Shown: in pieces, positions 13,461 to 21,320 of the stretch | How positions within the stretch are numbered: position 1 is the stretch's first letter | How the letters are laid out: every line of letters starts with the position of its first letter | Assembly (NCBI GenBank): GCA_031271525.1 | Contig: JAISVO010000139.1 | Coordinates: forward strand, 1-28,498 | Direction: 5' to 3' | From: Oscillospiraceae bacterium | Lineage (GTDB): Bacteria; Bacillota; Clostridia; Oscillospirales; UBA929 | Length of the DNA stretch: 28,498 bases | Notes under the pieces: model-generated | The model's database searches: none | What the model was told of the DNA's origin: nothing | Seen by the model: only the letters and a program-made list of their open reading frames with translations | Program-made: the position numbers and the translations under genes

Positions 13461-14530
13461 GCCGTCGCCTCCTGACTGGCGCTGATGATCGCCTGAAGGA
13501 TTTTCGCCGGGTCGGGGACCATCCCGCCGACGCGGCTGCAGAGGGAAACCGGGCGGGAACAGCGGATGGCAAGCTCAATGTCCTCGATCATCTGTCCCAT
13601 GCTCATCTCCACCGAGACAAAGGCGCGGGCGTGCTTTGACGCCTCAAGGAACGCCTTCTTCGGGAAGGGCCAGAGGGTTACCGGACGGAGGAGGCCCGCC
13701 TTGACGCCCCGGTTCCGGGCTTCGTCCACCGCGTTCTTCGCGATCCGGGCCGACGCGCCGTACGCCGCGACGACAATCTCGGCGTCGTCCAGAAGATAGC
13801 TGTCGTGCGCCTGCTCGGCGTCTTCCACCAGCTTATACTTTTCGTAGCGCGCGAGGTTTGTCTCCTCCAGCTCGGAGGGTTTGAGGTAGAGGGAATTGAC
13901 GATGTTCCGGGCGCGCCCGGTTCGGACGCCCCCGACCGCCCACGGTTTTTCGCTATTCGCTGTTGCTTGTTCGCTGTTCACCGTCATTGACGTCGCTTCC
14001 ATCATCTGCCCCAGAATCCCGTCGGTCAGGACCATGACCGTCATCCGGTATTGATCGGCAAGGTCGAACGCTTTACAGGTATAGGAGAACATCTCCTGCA
14101 CGCCGCCGGGGGCGAGAACGATGATGTGGTAATCGCCGTGGCCGCCGCCCCGGGTCGCCTGAAAGTAGTCCGCTTGAGAGGGCTGGATGCCGCCCAAGCC
14201 CGGACCGCCCCGCTGTACGTTGACAACTACGGCGGGCAGGTCGCAGCCGGCTAAGTACGATAAGCCCTCGCTTTTGAGCGAGATGCCCGGGCTGGAGGAG
14301 GAGGTCATGCAGCGGACCCCCGCCGCCGAAGCGCCGTAGACCATGTTGATGGCCGCGACTTCGCTTTCGGCTTGGAGGTAGACGCCCCCGACCTTGGGCA
14401 TACGCCGGGCGAGGTAGGCCGCAAGCTCGCTCTGGGGGGTGATGGGATAGCCGAAGAAGTGCCGGCAGCCCGAGGCGATGGCGGCCTCGGCGACGGCTTC
14501 GTTGCCCTTGATCAATACTTTCTCGCTCAC
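13457..14530 (-). CDS. vorB: 2-oxoacid:ferredoxin oxidoreductase, alpha subunit (VorB-like)
   Basis: The alpha subunit (357 residues). It starts GNEAVAEAAIASGCRHFFGY, has PITPQSELAAYLARRMP, the SESEVAAINM-type segment (here LQAESEVAAINMVYGAS), and a swivel-like C-terminal domain (VAAYGASARIAKNAV, KAGLLRPVTLWPFP). The pattern fits the enzyme annotated as 3-methyl-2-oxobutanoate dehydrogenase subunit VorB; substrate is tentative. The start is GTG 14530 with AAGGAG at 7 nt. Near residues 180-195, between the two domains, lies a stretch MTVNSEQATANSEK encoded by tandem heptamers, which looks like an in-frame repeat insertion. The stop overlaps the beta start; the ferredoxin gene ends 4 bp upstream. 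Confidence 0.92.
   Translation of the reverse strand: MSEKVLIKGNEAVAEAAIASGCRHFFGYPITPQSELAAYLARRMPKVGGVYLQAESEVAAINMVYGASAAGVRCMTSSSSPGISLKSEGLSYLAGCDLPAVVVNVQRGGPGLGGIQPSQADYFQATRGGGHGDYHIIVLAPGGVQEMFSYTCKAFDLADQYRMTVMVLTDGILGQMMEATSMTVNSEQATANSEKPWAVGGVRTGRARNIVNSLYLKPSELEETNLARYEKYKLVEDAEQAHDSYLLDDAEIVVAAYGASARIAKNAVDEARNRGVKAGLLRPVTLWPFPKKAFLEASKHARAFVSVEMSMGQMIEDIELAIRCSRPVSLCSRVGGMVPDPAKILQAIISASQEATA
13949..13983. repeat. Tandem 7-bp repeat inside the alpha-subunit gene
   Basis: Five successive units on the plus strand: TTCGCTA, TTCGCTG, TTGCTTG, TTCGCTG, TTCACCG. On the coding strand this is the GTGAACAG/GCGAACAG type. Since 7 is not a multiple of 3, the frame cycles every 21 bp and yields an NSEQATANSE-like peptide. 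Confidence 0.7.
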
Positions 14531-14534
14531 AATT

Positions 14535-14744
14535 TCACTCCTTTTCGACGGTGATCACGCAGTCGGGGCAGACTGTCGCGCAGAAAGCGCAGGCGATGCA
14601 GGAGCCTTGATCGGTGATCTCCGCCGGGTGGTGGCCCTTGCCGTTCAGTCTGTCCGGGGAGAGCCGGAGGATTTTCTTCGGGCAGACATCGACGCAGAGG
14701 GCGCAGCCCTTGCAGAGGGCGGTGTTGATCGTCAGTTTGCTCAT
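14535..14744 (-). CDS. 4Fe-4S ferredoxin-type (delta) subunit of the 2-oxoacid oxidoreductase
   Basis: A 69-residue protein with two [4Fe-4S] motifs: CKGCALCVDVCP near residues 10-21 and CIACAFCATVCP near 47-58. It is the electron-transfer delta subunit that hands electrons from the TPP site to free ferredoxin. ATG 14744 gives MSKLTINTALCKG and overlaps the stop of the ATPase gene by 4 bp; in-frame upstream starts would extend into that gene and add nothing conserved. The alpha gene begins 4 bp after its stop, with its Shine-Dalgarno inside the last codons of this gene. Order delta-alpha-beta is standard for the Kor/Vor class. Confidence 0.93.
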   Translation of the reverse strand: MSKLTINTALCKGCALCVDVCPKKILRLSPDRLNGKGHHPAEITDQGSCIACAFCATVCPDCVITVEKE

Positions 14745-15400
14745 AAAGACACCCATTTCCTGTAGAGTTCCATCTTCCATACGGGATACCCCGTTTCGGG
14801 CAGAGTCAGCGTCTTCGCCGCAGAGACCGCGACGATGGGAAGGGAGAGCTTTTGGCTGATTTCCTCGGCGTAGGGGATTGCCGCGAGGACGTCCCGCGGC
14901 GTCGTCTCCGCGCCGAGGTTGGAGTTGTTGACGATGCCGGTGAAGCGGAAGCGGCCCGCCTCCTCAATTTCCCGGCAGATGTCCGCGGCGTCCCGGGCGC
15001 TTCCCGAGAGGGGGCGGTATCGGTTGATCACCAAAAGGATCGCGGCGCCGCCGTCCCGCAGACGGTCAGCGTACCGGCCCAGCGCCAGCGCGCCCCGGTC
15101 GTCCCCGCCGACGTCGATGACCGAAAAAACCTCGGGGTCGTCGAAGACCGACGCCGCCTCGGGAGGGAAACCCGGAAGCTCGACGTTGGATCCGGCGTAG
15201 GGGGAGGAGATCAGCCGGATCCCGGCCGCCTCGAAGAGGTCTTTGCTGTCCGCCGTGCGGAAATACGGGTTGACGATGTCCAAGTCGCAGAGGGTCACCT
15301 TCGCGTGACGCTTGCGAAGCTCCAGAGCGAGGTGGGTCGCGATTTGCGTCTTGCCCGATCCGTAGTGCCCGGCGAGGACGGTTATACCATTAGGGAGCAT
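14741..15400 (-). CDS. MinD/CobQ-like P-loop ATPase
   Basis: A 219-residue cytoplasmic nucleotide-binding protein. The Walker A is AGHYGSGKTQIATHLA, a deviant form lacking the first signature Lys of MinD. Then come LCDLDIVNPYFR (switch-like), FSVIDVGGDDRGALALGRY (Walker B region) and INRYRPL. I recognise this subgroup from positions next to 2-oxoacid:ferredoxin oxidoreductase genes, but its function is not established; cofactor insertion or complex assembly are guesses. ATG 15400 lies within the end of htpG (19-bp overlap) with no Shine-Dalgarno and an in-frame stop close upstream, so translation is presumably coupled to htpG. Its stop overlaps the ferredoxin start. Confidence 0.85.
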   Translation of the reverse strand: MLPNGITVLAGHYGSGKTQIATHLALELRKRHAKVTLCDLDIVNPYFRTADSKDLFEAAGIRLISSPYAGSNVELPGFPPEAASVFDDPEVFSVIDVGGDDRGALALGRYADRLRDGGAAILLVINRYRPLSGSARDAADICREIEEAGRFRFTGIVNNSNLGAETTPRDVLAAIPYAEEISQKLSLPIVAVSAAKTLTLPETGYPVWKMELYRKWVSL

Positions 15401-17244
15401 ATGTCATCCGAGAAGGCGACCGGATCGTCGATCGGCAGGCCCTCAATCAGGAGCGCCTGCGTGTAAAGGAGTTTCGCGTACATTGCAAGCTTATCTCTGT
15501 CGGTGACGAACAAGGTCCTCATTGCCGCGAAGACAGGGTGGTCGGCGTTCAGCTCCAAGACCCGCTCCGCTTTCGCGCCCTCCGAACCCGGCATGTGGCT
15601 CAACACCTTCTCCATCTCGATCGAGAGGTCCCCTTCGCTCGTCAGGCAGACGGGATGCTTCCGCAAAAGGGTGGAGACTACGACTTTGGACACTTTGCCG
15701 GTCAGCGCTTCGCCGAGGAAGGAGAGGAGGTCTTTGTTCTCGCCGCTCTTCGCTTCTTGCTCCTTCTTCTCCTCGTCGGTCAGGTCCAGACCGCTGCCCG
15801 AGACGGAGCGGAACTCTTTCCCGTCGTAAGCGCGGAGGATCTTCAGCGCGAACTCGTCCACATCCTCGGTGAGGCAGAGGATGTCGAAGCCCTTTTCCCG
15901 AAGGCGCTCGGTCTGGGGCATCAGGGCGGCCTTGGCGGGGGTTTCGGCGCTGACATAATAGATCGCTTCCTGACCCTCCGGCATGGCCTCGACGTACTCT
16001 TTGAAGGTGACCGGCTTCTCTTTTGCCAGTGAGCGGAAGAGGACGAGGTCCTTGAGTTGGTCCGCGTTCGCACCGAAACCGTTGTACAGGCCAAACTTGA
16101 GCTGCAGGCCGAACGCCTTGAAGAAGGATTCGTACTTCTCCCGGTCGTTTTCCAGCATCGAGGTCAGCTCGCCCTTGATCTTCTTCTCGATGCTCTTGGC
16201 GATTGATTTCAGCTGGCGGTCGTGCTGGAGCATCTCCCGGGAAATGTTCAGGGAGAGGTCGGGGGAGTCGATCAGGCCCCGGACGAAGCCGAAATGATCG
16301 GGCAGGAGATCGGCGCAGCGATCCATGATCAGGACGCCGTTTGCGTAAAGCTGTAGCCCCTTCTCATACTCCCGCGAGTAAAAATTATACGGGGCCTGCG
16401 AGGGGGCGAAGAGGAGGGCCGTGTAGGATATAGCGCCTTCGGCGGAATAGTGGGACGTGAACGCCGGGTCGGCGAAGTCGCCGAACTTGCTTTTGTAGAA
16501 GCCGCCGTAGTCCTCCGGGGTCAGCTCGTTCCTGTTTTTCCGCCAAAGGGGGATCATGCTGTTTAGGGTGCGGTTCTCAATCTCGGTATTGCCGTCTTTG
16601 TCGGTCGAGGTGAAGTCGAGCGTGATCGGATAGCGGATATAGTCGGAGTACTGCTTCACCAAGCGGGAGACGCGGTATGGGTCCAGATACTCGGAATACT
16701 TTTCGTCCTCGGTGTCCTCCTTGAGGGTTAGGGTGATCTCGGTGCCGTGGGCGGGCTTCTCGGCTTCCTTGACGGTGTAGCCCTCCACTCCCTCGCTCTC
16801 CCATAGGTACGCCTTCTGGGACCCGAAGGCGCGGCTCAGGACCGTCACTTTGCGGCTGACCATGAAGGCGGAGTAGAACCCCACGCCGAACTGACCGACC
16901 AGCCGCGAACCGGGCGATTGGTCGGACTTCGCGAGCTCGTCGTTGAAGGCGCGGGTGTCGCTGTGGGCGATCACGCCGAGATTCTCGTTCAGGGCGTCCT
17001 CATCCATCCCAATCCCGTTGTCCGAGATACGGAGGGTGCGGGCGTCCTTGTCCAGCTCAAGGGTGATGGCGTAGTCGTCCCTAGTGAGCGCGACCGAATC
17101 GTCGGTGAGGGAGCGGAAGTAGAGTTTGTCGATGGCGTCGGACGAGTTGGAGATCAGTTCCCGAAGGAAAATCTCCCGGTGGGTGTAGACCGAGTTGATC
17201 ATCAGATCAAGGACGCGCTTGGATTCCGTTTTGAATTGCCGCAT
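15382..17244 (-). CDS. htpG: Molecular chaperone HtpG (Hsp90)
   Basis: Bacterial Hsp90, an ATP-driven dimeric chaperone (620 residues, standard length). N-terminal GHKL ATPase: RELISNSSDAIDKLYF, ISDNGIGMDEDALNENLG, and the lid-to-motif segment LVGQFGVGFYSAFMVS. The middle domain has IPLWRKNRNELT and the catalytic-loop segment LDSPDLSLNISREMLQ-type (here IDSPDLSLNISREMLQHDR). The C-terminal dimerisation domain ends near the SLMV tail. The start is ATG 17244 (MRQFKTESKRVLDLM), with GAAGGAA just upstream; an in-frame extension to 17403 would run through the promoter and is rejected. A perfect promoter lies upstream and a hairpin sits in the leader. It is the first gene of the run into the oxidoreductase genes. 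Confidence 0.97.
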   Translation of the reverse strand: MRQFKTESKRVLDLMINSVYTHREIFLRELISNSSDAIDKLYFRSLTDDSVALTRDDYAITLELDKDARTLRISDNGIGMDEDALNENLGVIAHSDTRAFNDELAKSDQSPGSRLVGQFGVGFYSAFMVSRKVTVLSRAFGSQKAYLWESEGVEGYTVKEAEKPAHGTEITLTLKEDTEDEKYSEYLDPYRVSRLVKQYSDYIRYPITLDFTSTDKDGNTEIENRTLNSMIPLWRKNRNELTPEDYGGFYKSKFGDFADPAFTSHYSAEGAISYTALLFAPSQAPYNFYSREYEKGLQLYANGVLIMDRCADLLPDHFGFVRGLIDSPDLSLNISREMLQHDRQLKSIAKSIEKKIKGELTSMLENDREKYESFFKAFGLQLKFGLYNGFGANADQLKDLVLFRSLAKEKPVTFKEYVEAMPEGQEAIYYVSAETPAKAALMPQTERLREKGFDILCLTEDVDEFALKILRAYDGKEFRSVSGSGLDLTDEEKKEQEAKSGENKDLLSFLGEALTGKVSKVVVSTLLRKHPVCLTSEGDLSIEMEKVLSHMPGSEGAKAERVLELNADHPVFAAMRTLFVTDRDKLAMYAKLLYTQALLIEGLPIDDPVAFSDDICSLMV

Positions 17245-17271
17245 GTTTCCTTCACCGTTCCGTGTATATTT

Positions 17272-17293
17272 TTCCCCGCCGGAAGGCGGGGAA
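17272..17293 (-). promoter_or_regulatory. Stem-loop in the htpG 5' leader
   Basis: TTCCCCGCC (17272-17280) and GGCGGGGAA (17285-17293) form a perfect 9-bp stem with a 4-nt loop, within the leader between the promoter and the htpG ATG. It is not a CIRCE element. It could protect the mRNA 5' end or influence translation. Confidence 0.5.
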
Positions 17294-17319
17294 GGTTCTT
17301 TAGTATACCACCAAAAGTT

Positions 17320-17348
17320 ATTATACCATATAGCCGGGGGTTTGTCAA
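17320..17348 (-). promoter_or_regulatory. Consensus sigma-A promoter for htpG and downstream genes
   Basis: On the minus strand TTGACA (17348-17343), 17-bp spacer, TATAAT (17325-17320): a perfect match. The start should be near 17313, leaving a leader of about 70 nt. The -35 box lies only 3 bp past the stop of the aldo/keto reductase gene. Confidence 0.9.
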
Positions 17349-17351
17349 ATT

Positions 17352-18440
17352 TTAAGCCCGTATTTCCCGCATCCGCTGGATGATCGGCAGCTTTTGGGTG
17401 CAAAGGCCCTCGCAGACGCCGCAGCCAGTGCAGGCTTCGGCTTCTTTTACCGAGAGTCCCCAGTGATTGCTCAGGCGGGCCGCCACCGAGTTTTTATCGC
17501 CGGAGAGGAGGTAGCTGTTATAGGAATCCATCAGGCGGGGGATCGGCACGCCGGACGGACAGTCGTCGCAGTAGGAGCAGCCGGTGCAGAGGGTGTTCAG
17601 CTCCTCGCCCAAGAGCTTGGTCATCTCGGCGAGCCGTTCTTCGGTGACCGGCGCGACGTTGTCCGCCGCCGCGACCGCTTCCTCCAGTTCGGCCATACTG
17701 CCGATGCCGGGGAGGGCGACCGAAATCTCGGGCTGGCCGAGCAGGAAGCGGAGAGCCGCCGCAGCGACCGTCTCTTCGGGGTTCGTCTTGATGAAGCCGA
17801 AGCGGTCGGCATACTGCGGGATAACGCCGCCGCCCAGCGGATTCATCACCACAACGCCCAAGCCGTTCTCATAGCACGCCTTGACGCCGGCGCGGCGATA
17901 GGCGAAGTTCAGCGCGTTATAGCCCAGCGTGACGCCGTCCACCTTGCCGTCCTCGATGATCTCCTTGATCGTGTCGCCGTCCGCGTGGGCGGTGCAGCAG
18001 ATGTGCCCGATCAAACCCTCCTCCTTCGCCTTCAGGATACCCCAATAATTGCCGTCCTTCCGGGTCATCTGGCGGTATTCGTCGAGGTTCTTAATGCACC
18101 ACATGTTATAGAAGTCGATTTTTTCGACGCCCAGCGTCTTTAACGACTCCTCCAGCTTGTGCCGCGCGCCGCTCGCGCTGTTCGCCATCCAAAGACCGCA
18201 CTTGGTGGAGATATAGGGCCTTTTCCCCTTGATCCGCTTCAGCGCGAGGGCGACGATCGTCTCGCTCATGTTGTCGCAGTATCCCGGCGCGGTGTCTATG
18301 TAGTTGATTCCCAGCCCGGCCGCCTTGACCACCAAGTCGGCGCAGATTTCGGGGTCTTTCGTGTACTCCTCCCTCCGAAAGCGCATACAGCCGAACCCGA
18401 CCGCGCTGACCTCTTTGCCGGCGAACTTCCTATAAACCAT
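17352..18440 (-). CDS. Aldo/keto reductase with C-terminal 4Fe-4S domain
   Basis: A predicted oxidoreductase of 362 residues. The AKR barrel spans about residues 1-270 with the tetrad visible: D49 and Y54 in YIDTAPGYCDN, K80 in ISTKCGLW, and a His in ICCTAHAD. The C-terminal part adds an Fe-S module: CTGCSYCDDCPSGVPIP, then CTGCGVCEGLCTQKLP. This is the COG1453-type ferredoxin-like AKR common in anaerobes; substrates are unknown. The start is ATG 18440 with AAGGAG 9 nt upstream, overlapping the VanW gene by 11 bp. The long in-frame extension upstream lies within that gene and is rejected. It is probably co-transcribed with the VanW gene. Confidence 0.92.
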   Translation of the reverse strand: MVYRKFAGKEVSAVGFGCMRFRREEYTKDPEICADLVVKAAGLGINYIDTAPGYCDNMSETIVALALKRIKGKRPYISTKCGLWMANSASGARHKLEESLKTLGVEKIDFYNMWCIKNLDEYRQMTRKDGNYWGILKAKEEGLIGHICCTAHADGDTIKEIIEDGKVDGVTLGYNALNFAYRRAGVKACYENGLGVVVMNPLGGGVIPQYADRFGFIKTNPEETVAAAALRFLLGQPEISVALPGIGSMAELEEAVAAADNVAPVTEERLAEMTKLLGEELNTLCTGCSYCDDCPSGVPIPRLMDSYNSYLLSGDKNSVAARLSNHWGLSVKEAEACTGCGVCEGLCTQKLPIIQRMREIRA

Positions 18441-20088
18441 CTTCTGTCTCTCCTTCTTTGATTCGGTTGATACCCGGGAGATCGGACGGTGAACCCGGAC
18501 CGACCTCGACGATGTGATCCATTTTCCGGTATGTCGTCTTTGCCTCTGGGGTGCGGAGCACCACGGTCCCATGCGGATCGGTCAGGACCCGGTAGGACTG
18601 AGTCACCCTGCCGTCCCTGCCGTCCTGCTTGATCGTCTTGGCGCCGGGCGGAAGGGCGGGGTTGACCTCGGTGAGGGTATCGTGCGGGGTGACGCTCAGC
18701 TCTTCCACTTCGACCGAAACGGTGAGGTCATCCGTCTTGGTGCCGTAAATCCTCGCCGTCAGGGTCGAGTTGATATGGGTCAGCTCAATCCGGACCGGGT
18801 AGCCGGTGTCGTTTTCAAAGACGAAGTCGATGTTGCCGTAGTCCACCGTCGCGTCCCGCCCGTAGGGGACGTAGCTGACCGTCATCGAGTGGCCCCGCCG
18901 GCTCACGATGTTCAGGTTCGCCAGAACCGCCGCGTTGTAGAGGGTGGAGGAGGACTGGCAGATGCCGCCCCCGACGTCCTCGGTCAGCTGGCCGTTGATG
19001 TACGCGCCGGCGGTCATGAACCCGCGCGCTTCGGTGCGCTGTCCCACGACGCCGTTGAAAGAAAAGCTGTCGCCGGGGAGCAGGACGACGCCGTTGATCA
19101 ATTCGGCGGTGCGGACGATGTTATTGACGCGGTTCTCCGAAGAGGTTTCGGTATAGCTCGCGTAGCCGCCCAGCAGGTCGCGGAACAGGCTCTCCTGTAG
19201 CTCGGACAGGGTGGGGGACGGAACGCTGGTCAGCAGCGGGATGGTAAAAGGTTCCCCGGGGTGTTCGGCGAGGCGCCGCCGGACGTTCTCCTTATCAAAT
19301 GTGACGCCGTTGACGTGCGGCATCAGCTTGACCGTCTTGCTGCCGTCCAGAACGGCGTAGGCCGGCGCGGGTTCGGTGCGGATCTCCGCAAACAGCTCAT
19401 CGAGGGGGAAGGGGGCGGGCGGGATGCTTTCGGAGGTGAAGGCGAGTTTTTGGTAGTTTCTGTCGCGGAACGCCGCGACGACGGCGTCGGTCATCGCCTC
19501 GATGTCGCTCCGCGCTCCCGGCGATCCGCCGCTGACGCCGACTGACTGTTTGCCGACTGTCCATCCGTACTCCACAGGGTCTTTGGCGAGTGGCGCGGAA
19601 AGCGCTGAGACTATGTTCCGCACCGCGTCCCGGTTGATGCCGAAGTCGCTCTCCTGCTCGACATTCCTCTCGGTGAACAGGGAGGACGCCGCGAACGCGA
19701 GCCGGGCGAAGACGCCGCCCTGCCGCCCGGCGTCAAACGCCGCGTTTGCCGTCTTGACCGAGGTGAGCGAGACGCCCGCTTCTTCGGCGGTGACGGTACC
19801 CTCGTTTCCGTCGAGAGTCAGAGTGACCGAAGCGTTGTCGTAAACGCTGACAAGTTTTTCCGAAAGGGCTGCTGCTGCTTCCTCGCGGGTCAGACCCGCA
19901 AGCGGCACGCCGAACGCCGAGAGGTTCGGGTAGACGCGGTCGTAGGTCAGGGCAAGGACCGAGAGGGCGGTCGCCGCGGCCAGCAGCAGAGACAACAAAG
20001 AGAGGAGGACGATACGGAGAAGGCGCCGGGACCTGACGGGCGCGGCGGATACCGCTGTTTCGGGGTTCGACGCGACTGCCTGCGACAC
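18430..20088 (-). CDS. VanW family protein with PG-binding and G5-like domains
   Basis: A cell-envelope protein of 552 residues. The N-terminus has a basic stretch then a single membrane helix at about 24-48 (RIVLLSLLSLLLAAATALSV), so the bulk is extracellular. Next come repeats of the PG_binding_4 type (LAGLTREEAAAALSEKL). VanW follows, with VVLLPGDSFSFNGVVG, TAGAYINGQ and GGGICQSSSTLYNAA as its core. A G5-like C-terminal region (LPPGAKTIKQDGRDGRVTQS) follows. VanW proteins relate to peptidoglycan and to the vanB cluster, but the biochemical role is unsettled; nothing else suggests resistance here. The start is GTG 20088 with a GGAAGGGGGG site. Its own promoter lies upstream. Confidence 0.92.
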   Translation of the reverse strand: MSQAVASNPETAVSAAPVRSRRLLRIVLLSLLSLLLAAATALSVLALTYDRVYPNLSAFGVPLAGLTREEAAAALSEKLVSVYDNASVTLTLDGNEGTVTAEEAGVSLTSVKTANAAFDAGRQGGVFARLAFAASSLFTERNVEQESDFGINRDAVRNIVSALSAPLAKDPVEYGWTVGKQSVGVSGGSPGARSDIEAMTDAVVAAFRDRNYQKLAFTSESIPPAPFPLDELFAEIRTEPAPAYAVLDGSKTVKLMPHVNGVTFDKENVRRRLAEHPGEPFTIPLLTSVPSPTLSELQESLFRDLLGGYASYTETSSENRVNNIVRTAELINGVVLLPGDSFSFNGVVGQRTEARGFMTAGAYINGQLTEDVGGGICQSSSTLYNAAVLANLNIVSRRGHSMTVSYVPYGRDATVDYGNIDFVFENDTGYPVRIELTHINSTLTARIYGTKTDDLTVSVEVEELSVTPHDTLTEVNPALPPGAKTIKQDGRDGRVTQSYRVLTDPHGTVVLRTPEAKTTYRKMDHIVEVGPGSPSDLPGINRIKEGETEDGL

Positions 20089-20133
20089 GCGGTTCCCCCC
20101 TTCCTGTTTTCCGGCGTTATCTCGTCATGGTCT

Positions 20134-20162
20134 ATTATACGACGAATCGGGAGGGGTTACAA
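20134..20162 (-). promoter_or_regulatory. Sigma-A promoter for the VanW-AKR unit
   Basis: On the minus strand TTGTAA (20162-20157) and TATAAT (20139-20134) with a 17-bp spacer. The two boxes and spacer match the carD promoter closely. The start should be near 20127, giving a leader of about 39 nt before GTG 20088. Confidence 0.8.
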
Positions 20163-20164
20163 GG

Positions 20165-20185
20165 GGAAAACTCGGGAAGTTTTCC
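20165..20185. repeat. Inverted repeat next to the VanW promoter
   Basis: GGAAAACT (20165-20172) and AGTTTTCC (20178-20185) form an 8-bp perfect inverted repeat with a 5-nt centre. It lies 2 bp upstream of the -35 box and 14 bp after the rmuC stop. It could be a regulator site or a weak end signal for rmuC; no T tract follows. Confidence 0.45.
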
Positions 20186-20198
20186 AAGTGTTAAAGGG

Positions 20199-21290
20199 TT
20201 ATTCCTCCGGAAGGCCCGGCGTTTCCACCGACGAAAGGGAGCGGAGGATGCCGCGGGTACGGACGCCGACCAGCGTGTCCAGATCGGTGCCGGCGGCCTC
20301 CAGCTTCTTCTTTGCCTTATCCAGCACGTCGGCGAATTTTTCAAACTCGCCCTTGACGGAGCCCAGAAGTTTCCACACCTCGCCCGAACGCCGCTGGATC
20401 GCAAGGGTGCGGAACCCCATTTGTAAGCTGTTCAGCAGCGCGCCCATCGTCACGGGACCCGCGACGGTGATCCGGTAATCCCGCTGCAGTTCCTCCGAAA
20501 AGCCGCGCCGTACCGCCTCGGCGTACAACCCCTCAAAGGGGAGGAAGAGGATACCGAAATCGGTGGTGTACGGCGGCTGTATGTACTTCTCCCGTATCTC
20601 CTTCGCCATATGCCGCAAAGCGTCCCGCAGGGTGCGCGACGCCGACTCGACCGCAGCCGGGCTGCCCGCGTCATACGCGTCGCACAGGGCCGCGTAACGG
20701 TCCGCCGGGAACTTGCTGTCAATCGGGAGCCAGACGCTCTCCTCCCCGCTGCCCGGCATCTTGACGGCGTACTCCACCGGAAGCCGGGAACCCGGGACGG
20801 TTGCGATATTGACCCCATACTGCTCGGGCGACAGGATCTGGTCGAGGATCGCGCCAAGCTGCACCTCGCCCAGTATCCCCCGCGTCTTGACGCCGGACAG
20901 CACCTTCTTCAGGTCGCCCACGCCGACCGCAAGGGCTTGCATCTCGCCAAGCCCTTTATATACCTGCTCCAAACGCTCGTTGACCAGCGAAAAGGACTGG
21001 CTGATCCTGCTGTCCAGCGTCTTTTGAAGCTTCTCCTCCACCACGCCGCGAATGCTGTCAAACTGTTTCGCGGTGCTCTCCTGCATAGCTAGGAGACGAC
21101 GCTCGGTCGCAACCCGTATTTGCTCCAGCTTCTGCTCCTGCAGCAATTCGCTCCGCGCCATCGCGTCCAGCAGACGTTTTTCCGCGCGCTCCACCGGCTC
21201 CGCGAGGCTCTTCTGCCTTGACAAGAGGATTAAGACAATAAGGGAGGCGACCAAAGACAAAGAAGATAGCAGTACGACCAGAACTTCCAT
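20199..21290 (-). CDS. rmuC: DNA recombination protein RmuC
   Basis: A membrane-anchored protein of the RmuC family (363 residues), linked in E. coli to limiting inversions at short inverted repeats and containing a PD-(D/E)XK-like nuclease fold. The N-terminus is a membrane helix (LVVLLSSLSLVASLIVLILL), then a long coiled coil rich in K/E/R (about 25-125). The core follows: KTRGILGEVQLGAILDQIL, VWLPIDSKFPADRYAAL, FGILFLPFEGLYAEAVRR and FRTLAIQRRSGEVWKLLGSV. All are family signatures. ATG 21290 has AGGGGT about 5 nt upstream. It lies 78 bp after the PBP gene on the same strand. The promoter is not obvious, so it is probably read from the PBP transcript. Confidence 0.93.
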   Translation of the reverse strand: MEVLVVLLSSLSLVASLIVLILLSRQKSLAEPVERAEKRLLDAMARSELLQEQKLEQIRVATERRLLAMQESTAKQFDSIRGVVEEKLQKTLDSRISQSFSLVNERLEQVYKGLGEMQALAVGVGDLKKVLSGVKTRGILGEVQLGAILDQILSPEQYGVNIATVPGSRLPVEYAVKMPGSGEESVWLPIDSKFPADRYAALCDAYDAGSPAAVESASRTLRDALRHMAKEIREKYIQPPYTTDFGILFLPFEGLYAEAVRRGFSEELQRDYRITVAGPVTMGALLNSLQMGFRTLAIQRRSGEVWKLLGSVKGEFEKFADVLDKAKKKLEAAGTDLDTLVGVRTRGILRSLSSVETPGLPEE

Positions 21291-21320
21291 AACGACCCCT
21301 GTTCAGAGTTTTTGAAGATT

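Noticed and set aside
13949..13983. CRISPR-like array
   Set aside because: Units are 7 bp and contiguous, with no spacers; no cas gene is nearby.
17245..17403. Upstream in-frame extension of htpG
   Set aside because: It would run through the consensus promoter and leader hairpin; the conserved HtpG N-terminus begins at 17244.
18441..18572. Upstream in-frame extension of the aldo/keto reductase
   Set aside because: It lies inside the VanW gene and has no AKR character; ATG 18440 has a good Shine-Dalgarno.
18430..20088. Vancomycin resistance function
   Set aside because: VanW-domain proteins are common envelope proteins; none of vanH/A/X or vanR/S is present.
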